A DNA stretch of 64,000 nt from Diadema setosum (lineage: Eukaryota; Echinodermata; Echinoidea; Diadematoida; Diadematidae), in the NCBI GenBank assembly GCA_033980235.1, contig CM067067.1, forward strand, positions 620,001 to 684,000, in the 5' to 3' direction. Shown in pieces: positions 29,201 to 34,815 of the stretch (positions are counted from its first letter, which is position 1; every line of letters begins with the position of its first letter). The position numbers were made by a program, and so were the translations under genes. The notes beneath the pieces are model-generated. The model did no database searches, was not told the DNA's origin, and saw nothing but the letters and a program-made list of their open reading frames with translations.

Positions 29201-32200
29201 CAAACGTGATGACTATCACCCTATGTCTTTTTTTCACCGTTATCTCTGAGATTTTTTATTCTGATTATGTCACAGTATCCTAAATCAAGTCACTCCACAT
29301 TAATATGATACTCGTCTTGTGGGCATCATGTGTTGAATGTATAGTCTGTCTAGCCGGATCTTTTTAAGCTGTGTCAGGAAGAAGCCCTATGTGATTGTCA
29401 GAGTGCCCCGATCTAACTGTGCAGGTCTGTAACCCATCCTCTCTTTGGGCCTTTCCTATCACAGGGTCAGCGAGGAGAGAGAGGAACCCTTGGTCCAGCC
29501 GGGCCAGCTGGTCCACCCGGACCTCCTGGACCTCCCGTAAGAATGCACCACGTCATTATTAATATTATAATATGCCATTATTCAGTACCTCATGATAACA
29601 CATCTCGTAATATTCTGTCCGATGTTCAGAGTAAGCACTGAATCCATGCCAAGTCGACCTCATTTTGCCTCAGTTTATCAACAAACTGAATCATGTAGCA
29701 TTCATGTTCAAGACTGTTCAGGGAGTTTGAGACCCATCGTTCAATAACAAAGTGAAGACGGTCAATGAGAAAGCCTTGACTAGTCTAAACTATAGGCAAG
29801 GCTATGCAAAGTGTTCCCGTTGATTTCAAACCAAATTTCCATTTACTTGCTGTCGCAAAGCCTCGTATTTCTTTACATACAAGAGACATTCCGTACATAA
29901 TAAAGCTGCATTCCATTACTTTAATAATCAGTATCATCTCTTTAATCCCATGATATAGTCATCTCTTCGAAAATGTAGAATATGAATAGTAAAAGAATTG
30001 AATTCGATATACTAGACATTAAGTCATTAGTACTGGTGAACGAAAACTGTATGCGAGACGAATGAAGTGACCACCGTACATGGAAGAGAACCATAACCAC
30101 TTTTTCATTCTCGATTCATAAATATCTTGTACTTCAATTCAAAATGAAAGTTACCGTCATGTTTCAATCACTATCCATCCGAACTCCTTATAAACCTGGA
30201 TTCCTTTCTTTCTCTTGGCAGGGAGAAGCCGTGCAGATGGTAAGTTACTAGAGCGTAAGATTGATTTTGAACAAGGCATTACCTTGATTACCTTCTTTCT
30301 AATGAATGGTGTGCTTTTTGCCATTAGTGTCTTCCCTTGTTCAGTCTTATGTTAGCTTGAAGGAGTAACTTAGCGCATAAGGTGAATTCAAGTCAAGGTA
30401 TTAACTCTTTGTTTTGTTTGGTGCAATAAATAGATTGAAAAGAAATGTTTTAATCATGTTATTTACATGCCAAAAGACATTCCTTGCGAAGCACTCTGTA
30501 TGACATTTTAATAATTTCATCAACTTCAGTAATCTTTGAGGATTTTATCTTTCTCTCAACAGGGCTACGCCTTCGCTCCACCAGCACAACAGTCAAAGGG
30601 CCCAGATCAATACTCACACTACGTGAGTACTCAACTTTGACAATGACGCGTTCGAAACTGATTTTCGTCCGACAACTTTAATGAATTTGTAGCATTCAAG
30701 TGTATTTAAAAAAAACATTTGAGGCGATCACAACGGTCATATATTTAGTGCGTACTGAAACGGGGGGGGGGGGGAACCATACTATGTCGGTTATGCTTAT
30801 CCACTCTGATTTCATCTGTATTCAGCTAAAAATGAGAGAATGTTTATATGAAACCAATCACGTATACATCAGGTAATCTTACTTGATAACCGCCTCCCGC
30901 AGTTTTTTAAACTAATTTGATTAATCATAGCTCTGTCGAAGATTTGTGATGACAGTGACAAAAAATACATACAGGAAAAAATTATAATTTTTTTTTGTTT
31001 GTTTGTTAAGGTGACATATTTCCTGTTCGGCAAATGTTTCATGTGATGTAAGCTGCTAAAATAGTATTTGCTGCGATTGTGAAACAAGAATGTTTCACCG
31101 TCATGATAATTGTGACTGTAAAATAATCAACAGACCGCGAATTGGTATGACATTGATATTGGCACTGTGCATGAGTTCACCGAGGCATGTGAACGAGTAC
31201 AATTGGAAGGATTTTTCTTTGGTTTCCATATACCCTTATCGATTCTAATCTTATGGAAACATCCTTGTTTTAACTCTGTCCTAGTACCGTGATGAGATCC
31301 CAGTCCGTGTCGAAGACCTGGACCGAACCAAGTTCGAGATGTATTTGCAGAAATTCGAGTTCCAAATCCAGAGTATGTATGCCCCCATTGGCAGCAAGGA
31401 ACAGCCGGTGCGAAGCTGCAAAGACCTCTTCAAATGTTTCCCAGATGCTCCCGATGGTAAGCGACAGTAAAGTATAGGCTGATAGTACTATAGCAATAAC
31501 CTTGTCTTGCCGACATGTCTGAAGAAGTTTCATTCAATCATAAGAAAATTGTGGAAGTTGTAACAAATCTGTGGCGTTCTGCTTAAGATCGTACAGTATT
31601 TCATGTTCCAGTGTCAACTGTCTGCTATCGATATAAATCTTGCGACATTTGGATTCATGCAAAAGAAGGAACTAACTTTAATGTGACATTGCGTCGGAAG
31701 AGAAGGGAAACTCTCCTGTCTTTTTGATATGTCAAAATGTCTCTGGGATTTCGCCTGATTTAATATAATCATACATTAGGGTGAATTTGTTCAGTGTGAT
31801 TTGGACAAACCTGAAACGATGCAGGTAAATTGTCGTAGCACATTTTTAGAGTCACAAACAATGTTGAAGTATTTCATGATTTTATCATAATAGTCGCTAT
31901 TAGAAATGAAATTTGACATTTCCGTTACCAACAGCAGATGATGAATATGTAAAAAGAATGACTTCAAGAGGAGGGTAAGACAAGAGGAAACAGAGACTGG
32001 ATGACTGTACGTGCTACTAAACACACTTGATAGAATTTAACCATGCAAGAATCAATGTCCCATCTATGTTGGATTTGCTGGCAGAGTTTTTCAGATTCTA
32101 ATACCAGCATCAAAAACGTCCATTTTCTGTAGGTGATTACTGGATCGATTCCAACGAGGGTTCAGTCAAGGATGCCTTCTTAGCCCACTGTGTGAAGAGA

Positions 32201-34585
32201 GGAGAGGAGGGCACACCAGAGACCTGCATCACCCCAAGAACAGATATGGTGAGAGCCGAACCTGGCAAATTTTATTTCCATTTCAGTCAAGGCTAAATGA
32301 GCGGTTTCAGTCCAGAAGTACTGATAACATTGTACTATCGCGACATCACATTATGTTATGACTGAACATGGGTTTATCTAAGTTTAAACAAAAAAAAAAA
32401 TAAATGAATTGAACAGCTTCCTCAAACTTTTTTGAAGTATGTACAATAAGATTCTTAATTCAGTGAATTCTCATTTTCTGTTTAGGGCAAATTCCCCTTT
32501 ATTAACGGGATTCAGTGAATGTAATACCTTACTCAACAGTGAAAAATAGGTCTAAATGGTTATTGATGATCCTTGGTCACTTTTAAATCGTGATGAGAGG
32601 ATTATTAATATGAAACTATATACATGTTTCATTTCTGATATATTTGAGATAAGGCACTGGCATATTAATATAAGTATATTAGACTTTCTGATGATGGCAA
32701 TTGCTTATCTCGATTCAGCATATTATGTTTACATGCAGAGACTTCTAGTGTAGACAATATTCATTGATTTCTACCATAATTTTCTCTTTACTTTCACAAT
32801 GCAGATCACTCGTGCTCCATGGTACGCTGGCGAGTCTGGACATAGATACCTCAGCACTATCAGAGGTCTTGAAAAGGTAAGCTGAAGGGCGCCACCTTGT
32901 TTGCCATCCTACGGGACATTGTTCTCTTCATAGAAACGTGTAGCATTATATTTTTATCCTACAATGAATCATTCGACGCTGAGAAATATCAATCACCTTG
33001 ATTAATTGATTCATTTTTTTGTGTGTCTGAACTGTAAATTCAGTAGAAAGACCTACAAGTGTAATATAACTAGGTGTAACCCCGCTTCGTCATGCCGATC
33101 TATAGTCTTCAAAGTTCCACTTTATATAGGGGGTCACTCAAGAACATAAAACCGGTCAGGTAACTAGTTATAGAGTTCTGCAGATTCTTTTACAGAATTT
33201 TCTTTCATAACATTTGCCAACGATTAGTGTTTACTATGAAATAATTTATTACATTCAAAATCCCTGTGGTTTTTTTTTTTCAGTTCTCTTATGACGCCAG
33301 TGAAGTTCAGCTGACATTCCTGCGTCTGCTGTCCAACAAGGCACACCAGAATGTCACATACCACTGTAAGAACTCTGTAGCCGTGAGGAATGGTGAGAGT
33401 GGATCAACAGAGCAGGCTCTAAGACTCATGACAACATCAGATGTGGAACTTTCATATGATGGACTCAGTCCAGAGCAATACGAAATAATTGAAGACGGAT
33501 GTCAAGTAAGTTTTGTTCATAATTTCATGCAATTTTAATTTTTTGATGTCACTAATTTCAGTTTACCCATGTTCCAGTATTATATATTTTCTTGAAGCAT
33601 TTGTAGCGATTTTCATTACAACTGGATTGATCTTATCTTTATCATTATTGTGGTTCTTGCAAATTTCATTAACATCATCATTAATATAATATTGTCATCA
33701 TTACTATCATCATTATTTTAATTATAATTGATATAACTTAATTTCATTTTTTCATTTTAATTTTCAATGAAGAGTGCAAGTATATAAAACACATAAAGCA
33801 ATGTTGTATATTCTAAGTACATCAAAATATAGTAATCACACTATGAGTTGTGAAGCAAAAATGGATAATATTTATTACAAAATATTGAAAATGTAAGGGA
33901 AGCTAAAAAGCAAGGCTTGTAATATGCATTTCCCTCAAAGCTATTATCAACAGGGTACAGAAAATGTTGCCTGTAAAAAGAAAAGTATATGTATTGTGAC
34001 AATAATTATGATGAAATGAAAATAGATATATCATTGCAATTTTGATCGATATATCGTTGTAATCTCCTTTGAAATCATCAGGCGTATACCATGAGTCTTC
34101 AAAGTCGGAGTAGATTTTTATTAGATGCCGCATTATGAAAACTTTGTCATAGTCGCACGTTGTAAAAGTAGCAAACAGTAGAATAATTACCTTGAGCAAT
34201 GGAAGTTTTTGTGATCATCTAGATTCATGATCTGAGTGACCGTTTTCTCCAGTTAGATAATCTTAGGAATGAAATTGTGATATTTAAGACTAATAATTAA
34301 TTAGGATGTATACAACTATAGGGATTTATTGCGTTTCATTAGCCGTGTAGTAGTTTTTATACGCACATTCCATAAACTCTGTAAGTATGATAAACTGTGG
34401 TTAATCTATACCTCATTTTTGTTTCGTTTCCATCACAGTATCATACAGGAGAATGGGGACAGACAGTAATAAACTATTCAACCAAGAGAAACACTCGACT
34501 TCCAATTATAGACATCGCTCCTTCAGACATTGGCGGATCAGATCAAGAATTTGGAGTCACACTCGGACCCGTGTGCTTCTCATAA
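948..34585 (+). CDS. Fibrillar collagen alpha chain, clade A-like (3' part of gene, 48 exons)
   Basis: Structural chain of an extracellular fibril. Forty-one exons encode 296 perfect Gly-X-Y triplets, then a telopeptide and a COLFI C-propeptide, 1156 residues in all. Every helix exon begins with a Gly codon (phase 0). The COLFI end ([38 protein letters not shown]) resembles vertebrate types I-III (clade A) much more than clades B or C. The exon sizes, read in order, match vertebrate exons 14 onward as I remember them, with several vertebrate 99- and 108-bp exons split here into 54+45 or 54+54. If upstream exons follow that plan about 42 triplets are missing, giving the classical 338 triplets. 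Signal peptide, N-propeptide and promoter are outside the window. Introns are mostly 0.3-1 kb; one holds a 3.4-kb antisense LINE. Orthology to a named chain cannot be decided here. Confidence 0.96.
1333..1377 (+). CDS. Collagen helix exon 2 (45 bp)
   Basis: Encodes [15 protein letters not shown]. Acceptor GGCTACAG, donor GTAAGT. A 45-bp exon is a 54-bp unit short of one Gly-X-Y triplet. Confidence 0.93.
1871..1924 (+). CDS. Collagen helix exon 3 (54 bp)
   Basis: Encodes [27 protein letters not shown] looks like the vertebrate collagenase site (GPQG-I/L) but lies in the N-terminal part of the helix, not at three quarters. Donor GTCAGT. Confidence 0.92.
2860..2958 (+). CDS. Collagen helix exon 4 (99 bp)
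   Basis: Thirty-three residues starting [16 protein letters not shown] and ending GKPGSAGAP. Acceptor TCTTTCAG, donor GTAAGT. Matches the 99-bp vertebrate exon 17 in order. Confidence 0.94.
3580..3624 (+). CDS. Collagen helix exon 5 (45 bp)
   Basis: Encodes [15 protein letters not shown]. Acceptor TCCATGCAG, donor GTAAGT. Confidence 0.93.
4234..4287 (+). CDS. Collagen helix exon 6 (54 bp)
   Basis: Encodes [18 protein letters not shown]. Acceptor GATGTAG is pyrimidine-poor and donor GTATGA is weak. The frame and length fit, and with exon 7 it equals vertebrate exon 19 (99 bp). Confidence 0.9.
4783..4827 (+). CDS. Collagen helix exon 7 (45 bp)
   Basis: Encodes [15 protein letters not shown], including a GER triplet and an Arg-Gly-Asp. 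Donor GTTTGT is non-consensus at +3 but the exon fits the 45-bp unit exactly. Confidence 0.9.
5313..5366 (+). CDS. Collagen helix exon 8 (54 bp)
   Basis: Encodes [18 protein letters not shown]. Acceptor CATGACAG, donor GTAAGT. Confidence 0.93.
5736..5789 (+). CDS. Collagen helix exon 9 (54 bp)
   Basis: Encodes [18 protein letters not shown]. Donor GTAAGG. The following intron (3.63 kb) is enlarged by the antisense LINE. Exons 9 and 10 together equal the 108-bp vertebrate exon 21. Confidence 0.93.
5903..6453 (-). other. LINE 3' UTR
   Basis: Non-coding stretch between the RT stop and the AAATC tail. AT-rich, with ATATAC runs near 5945-5995 and two copies of a motif around TTTCTTCATTGCCTTTACAATGTACA (6024-6050 and 6058-6083), a small internal duplication. 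Confidence 0.6.
6454..8534 (-). pseudogene. LINE reverse transcriptase (one internal frameshift)
   Basis: From 8534 down, the linker and RT N-terminus ([37 protein letters not shown]) are open to a frameshift near 7825. The second frame continues with [37 protein letters not shown] and the catalytic FADD, then the thumb ([25 protein letters not shown]) and the tail [14 protein letters not shown]. All catalytic motifs are intact. FADD instead of YADD is common in this superfamily. Confidence 0.93.
8535..9311 (-). pseudogene. LINE apurinic-like (EEP) endonuclease domain
   Basis: Motifs in order: LLHVNARSL (about residue 14), [38 protein letters not shown] and ISDHLPIF, the metal and catalytic signature of LINE endonucleases. 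This domain nicks the target to prime reverse transcription. The frame runs into a stop at 8535 after a frameshift near 8570 that separates it from the RT part. Confidence 0.92.
9420..9473 (+). CDS. Collagen helix exon 10 (54 bp)
   Basis: Encodes [18 protein letters not shown]. Acceptor AATCTGCAG lies about 100 bp past the LINE 5' end; donor GTACGT. Confidence 0.93.
9582..9705. mobile_element. Short GTGGCGGAT-headed element with G15, G17 and C15 runs
   Basis: Starts CAGTGGCGGATC, then G15 (9593-9607), an A-rich spacer, G17 (9649-9665) and C15 (9686-9700). The G and C runs are complementary and can fold back. CAGTGGCGGATC-type ends are common on small non-autonomous hAT-like elements; family is uncertain. 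A related copy is near 57048. Confidence 0.45.
10047..10100 (+). CDS. Collagen helix exon 11 (54 bp)
   Basis: Encodes [18 protein letters not shown]. Acceptor CCTCTGCAG, donor GTAAGT. Confidence 0.93.
10834..10887 (+). CDS. Collagen helix exon 12 (54 bp)
   Basis: Encodes [18 protein letters not shown]. Acceptor CCCACATAG, donor GTGAGT. Confidence 0.93.
11533..11577 (+). CDS. Collagen helix exon 13 (45 bp)
   Basis: Encodes [15 protein letters not shown], three identical GTP triplets in a row. Donor GTGAGT. Confidence 0.93.
11985..12038 (+). CDS. Collagen helix exon 14 (54 bp)
   Basis: Encodes [18 protein letters not shown]. Acceptor TTTGCAG, donor GTGAGT. Confidence 0.93.
12367..12411 (+). 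CDS. Collagen helix exon 15 (45 bp)
   Basis: Encodes [15 protein letters not shown]. Acceptor TTCTTGCAG, donor GTAAGT. With exon 16 it equals the 99-bp vertebrate exon 25. Confidence 0.93.
12885..12938 (+). CDS. Collagen helix exon 16 (54 bp)
   Basis: Encodes [18 protein letters not shown]. Acceptor GTCTTGCAG, donor GTGAGT. Confidence 0.93.
13443..13831. mobile_element. TTAA-flanked palindromic MITE, copy 1
   Basis: About 390 bp bounded by TTTAA on both sides. Ends are inverted: GGGGTCGTATAGTTTTGGTTG on the left and the complement of GTACGATCCC on the right. The middle is itself near-palindromic (AGCGATTCTAATAAAGTG against CACTTTATTACGATCGCT). A second copy with the same ends and core lies at 47911. 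TTAA targets suggest a piggyBac-type transposase. Confidence 0.75.
13935..13988 (+). CDS. Collagen helix exon 17 (54 bp)
   Basis: Encodes [18 protein letters not shown], with an Arg-Gly-Asp. The acceptor CTCTTTCAG lies about 100 bp after the 3' end of a TTAA-type MITE that fills much of the preceding intron. Confidence 0.93.
14213..14258. repeat. (CA)n microsatellite
   Basis: Interrupted CA repeat (one TA) in the intron before helix exon 18. Confidence 0.95.
14378..14485 (+). CDS. Collagen helix exon 18 (108 bp)
   Basis: Thirty-six residues, from [13 protein letters not shown] to [10 protein letters not shown] fused pair of 54-bp units (vertebrate exons 27+28). Acceptor TGTGAAG has a poor pyrimidine tract; a CA microsatellite lies 120 bp upstream. 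Confidence 0.93.
14941..15039 (+). CDS. Collagen helix exon 19 (99 bp)
   Basis: Thirty-three residues including [16 protein letters not shown] and ending GLAGGE. Equals vertebrate exons 29+30 (54+45). Acceptor TTTTGACAG, donor GTAAGT. Confidence 0.93.
15367..15465 (+). CDS. Collagen helix exon 20 (99 bp)
   Basis: Thirty-three residues including [18 protein letters not shown]. Donor GTGAGT. The following intron is 1.67 kb, the largest without a recognised coding transposon, and holds an AAAC microsatellite at its start and a G-run at 16683. Confidence 0.93.
15571..15600. repeat. (AAAC)n microsatellite
   Basis: About seven AAAC copies about 110 bp after the donor of helix exon 20. Confidence 0.95.
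17133..17186 (+). CDS. Collagen helix exon 21 (54 bp)
   Basis: Encodes [18 protein letters not shown]. Acceptor TTTCCACAG, donor GTAAGT. Confidence 0.93.
17637..17690 (+). CDS. Collagen helix exon 22 (54 bp)
   Basis: Encodes [18 protein letters not shown], whose triplet GPG places Gly in the Y position. Donor GTAAGC. Confidence 0.93.
18204..18257 (+). CDS. Collagen helix exon 23 (54 bp)
   Basis: Encodes [18 protein letters not shown]. Donor GTTAGT is unusual at +3. Confidence 0.92.
18963..19016 (+). CDS. Collagen helix exon 24 (54 bp)
   Basis: Encodes [18 protein letters not shown], with a Ser-Arg-Gly-Asp. Acceptor CACTCCTCAG, donor GTGAGT. Confidence 0.93.
19535..19588 (+). CDS. Collagen helix exon 25 (54 bp)
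   Basis: Encodes [18 protein letters not shown]. Acceptor CTCTTTCAG, donor GTAAGT. Confidence 0.93.
19981..20034 (+). CDS. Collagen helix exon 26 (54 bp)
   Basis: Encodes [18 protein letters not shown]. Donor GTAAGT. A 20-bp stretch just after the donor (TAGGCTGGTCTCTAT) is repeated about 34 bp downstream, a small local tandem duplication in the intron. Confidence 0.93.
20525..20632 (+). CDS. Collagen helix exon 27 (108 bp)
   Basis: Thirty-six residues, from [13 protein letters not shown] to GRRGRVGLQ. Contains GAPGER, the same form as a vertebrate integrin-binding hexapeptide if the Pro is hydroxylated. A C-rich run sits 30-50 bp upstream of the acceptor; donor GTGGGT is weak. Confidence 0.92.
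21579..21632 (+). CDS. Collagen helix exon 28 (54 bp)
   Basis: Encodes [18 protein letters not shown]. Acceptor TTCAACAG, donor GTAAGT. Confidence 0.93.
22009..22062 (+). CDS. Collagen helix exon 29 (54 bp)
   Basis: Encodes [18 protein letters not shown]. Donor GTGAGA. Confidence 0.93.
22654..22707 (+). CDS. Collagen helix exon 30 (54 bp)
   Basis: Encodes [18 protein letters not shown]. With exon 31 it totals 162 bp, the size of the large vertebrate exon at this place. Donor GTAAGT. Confidence 0.93.
23459..23566 (+). CDS. Collagen helix exon 31 (108 bp)
   Basis: Thirty-six residues, from [13 protein letters not shown] to GEEGRAGNM. Acceptor GCTGACAG, donor GTGAGT. By position this is near where vertebrate chains carry the collagenase site; no GPQG-I/L motif is present. 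Confidence 0.93.
24062..24115 (+). CDS. Collagen helix exon 32 (54 bp)
   Basis: Encodes [18 protein letters not shown]. Acceptor ACCATGTAG, donor GTAAGT. The next intron hosts a TIR element at 24720-25001. Confidence 0.93.
24720..25001. mobile_element. 282-bp TIR element with CAAGTA target duplication (hAT-like MITE)
   Basis: Left end CAGAGACTCCAAC and right end GTTGGAGTCTCTG are a 13-bp perfect inverted repeat. CAAGTA immediately precedes the left end and immediately follows the right end, consistent with a 6-8 bp target duplication. The interior has several CGGGAGA motifs in both orientations. There is no coding capacity. Confidence 0.8.
25162..25215 (+). CDS. Collagen helix exon 33 (54 bp)
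   Basis: Encodes [18 protein letters not shown]. Donor GTAAGT. Confidence 0.93.
25700..25807 (+). CDS. Collagen helix exon 34 (108 bp)
   Basis: Thirty-six residues, from [13 protein letters not shown] to GAAGLRGSN. The acceptor CAATTAAAG is purine-rich and would be missed by a simple splice model; reading frame and length support it. Confidence 0.92.
26149..26256 (+). CDS. Collagen helix exon 35 (108 bp)
   Basis: Thirty-six residues, from [13 protein letters not shown] through [10 protein letters not shown] to GLMGPR. Contains Ser-Arg-Gly-Asp. A palindromic MITE begins about 90 bp after the donor. Confidence 0.93.
26350..26524. mobile_element. Double-hairpin palindromic MITE
   Basis: Two adjacent palindromes share a boundary. 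A perfect 20-bp inverted repeat with a 7-bp loop (arms 26350-26369 and 26377-26396, AACAGCTTTATGAAACACCC) is followed by a ~46-bp imperfect inverted repeat (26394-26439 and 26479-26524, GTTCGTAAAGTTAGGAACGA). Located in the intron after helix exon 35. Confidence 0.75.
26740..26847 (+). CDS. Collagen helix exon 36 (108 bp)
   Basis: Thirty-six residues, from [16 protein letters not shown] to GDEGATGPL. Donor GTAAGA. Confidence 0.93.
27639..27692 (+). CDS. Collagen helix exon 37 (54 bp)
   Basis: Encodes [18 protein letters not shown]. Acceptor GTGTTTTAG, donor GTAAGT. Confidence 0.93.
27983..28036 (+). CDS. Collagen helix exon 38, candidate cross-link Lys (54 bp)
   Basis: Encodes [27 protein letters not shown] across exons 37-38 aligns with vertebrate GIK/GHR/GFS, 29 triplets from the helix end in both. 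The helical cross-link lysine is therefore one triplet further on than in type I collagen. Confidence 0.93.
28501..28554 (+). CDS. Collagen helix exon 39 (54 bp)
   Basis: Encodes [18 protein letters not shown]. Acceptor ATCCATGCAG, donor GTAAGT. Confidence 0.93.
28990..29061 (+). CDS. Collagen helix exon 40 (72 bp)
   Basis: Twenty-four residues, [16 protein letters not shown] then GPPGLRGVY. Exons 40 and 41 total 144 bp, equal to the vertebrate 108-bp exon 48 plus the 36-bp helix part of the junction exon. Confidence 0.93.
29465..29536 (+). CDS. Collagen helix exon 41, end of triple helix (72 bp)
   Basis: Encodes [16 protein letters not shown] then four triplets ending GPPGPPGPP. The terminal GPP block is the usual nucleation and stability cap of fibrillar collagens. 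Donor GTAAGA. Confidence 0.94.
30222..30239 (+). CDS. 18-bp micro-exon, helix/telopeptide junction
   Basis: Encodes GEAVQM between a good acceptor (CTCTTGGCAG) and donor GTAAGT. It is in phase 0 on both sides, so skipping it would keep the frame. It follows GPPGPPGPP and precedes the telopeptide exon. Confidence 0.85.
30563..30622 (+). CDS. C-telopeptide exon (60 bp)
   Basis: Encodes [20 protein letters not shown]. It lines up with the vertebrate type I telopeptide (hydrophobic start, Pro-rich, Gln-x-Lys cross-link site, then YYR). The Lys in QQSK is the candidate lysyl-oxidase substrate. Donor GTGAGT. Confidence 0.92.
30762..30774. repeat. Poly(G) tract
   Basis: A run of about 13 G in the intron after the telopeptide exon. 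Confidence 0.9.
31285..31456 (+). CDS. C-propeptide exon 1: BMP1 site, stalk, Cys1-Cys2
   Basis: Starts [13 protein letters not shown]; with the previous exon's last Tyr this gives YYR-D, the usual BMP1/tolloid-type cleavage context (cut before Asp). A heptad-like stretch [16 protein letters not shown] follows, as in the propeptide stalk. Then come SCKDLFKC, the first two COLFI cysteines. Length 172 bp; the exon ends in phase 1 inside a Gly codon. Confidence 0.94.
32133..32248 (+). CDS. C-propeptide exon 2: Ca site, Cys4-Cys5, Cys3 replaced
   Basis: Begins [15 protein letters not shown], the calcium-site loop that reads DYWIDPNQGC in vertebrates. The usual third cysteine is Ser here (TCA, 32162-32164), whereas the flanking Asp, Asn and downstream Asp are kept. 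AHC and ETC supply the next two cysteines. Length 116 bp, donor GTGAGA. Confidence 0.94.
32805..32876 (+). CDS. C-propeptide exon 3: chain-recognition region
   Basis: Encodes [20 protein letters not shown] then GLEK. It covers the variable loop that in vertebrates governs which chains trimerise; the WY and WFGE-like residues are recognisable. Donor GTAAGC. Confidence 0.92.
33284..33505 (+). CDS. C-propeptide exon 4: COLFI core
   Basis: Seventy-four codons with [26 protein letters not shown] (shown as VQLTFLRLL, then [13 protein letters not shown]) and ending EDGCQ. NVT is the conserved N-glycosylation sequon (Asn codon at 33350). Acceptor is a T10 tract plus CAG; donor GTAAGT. Confidence 0.95.
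34439..34585 (+). CDS. C-propeptide exon 5, stop codon
   Basis: Encodes [20 protein letters not shown], then [14 protein letters not shown] and [14 protein letters not shown], followed by TAA. The last Cys (VCF) pairs with the DGC or YHC cysteines in known COLFI structures. Strong clade A signature. Confidence 0.96.
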   Translation, partial: YHTGEWGQTVINYSTKRNTRLPIIDIAPSDIGGSDQEFGVTLGPVCFS

Positions 34586-34815
34586 TTACACAATTCACTC
34601 AAATAGACACTACATTCCAAAGAAAAACAAAAGTGACTGGAATCCAAATAATGTCGACTCTACAAAGAAACAACCTGGCAGCCAATTTCAGGACTAGAAC
34701 TTGTGACATGACATAAATAAAAGGGCGTTATATATTTTTGAGAGCAATATGAAATTTGTAGGGAAGCCGTCCAGGAAAATGAATGTAATATTGAGCAATA
34801 AAACTTGTTGAAGAA
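34586..34815 (+). other. Collagen 3' UTR with two AATAAA signals
   Basis: Follows the TAA. AATAAA occurs at 34716-34721 and at 34797-34802. The second is followed within about 13 bp by an A-rich stretch, so the probable cleavage site is near 34810-34820. This gives a short UTR of about 230 bases. Confidence 0.65.
34797..34802 (+). promoter_or_regulatory. Collagen polyadenylation signal
   Basis: AATAAA in the context GAGCAATAAAACTTGTTG, with a short GU-containing stretch after it. Preferred over the earlier copy at 34716 only on position; both could be used. Confidence 0.55.
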
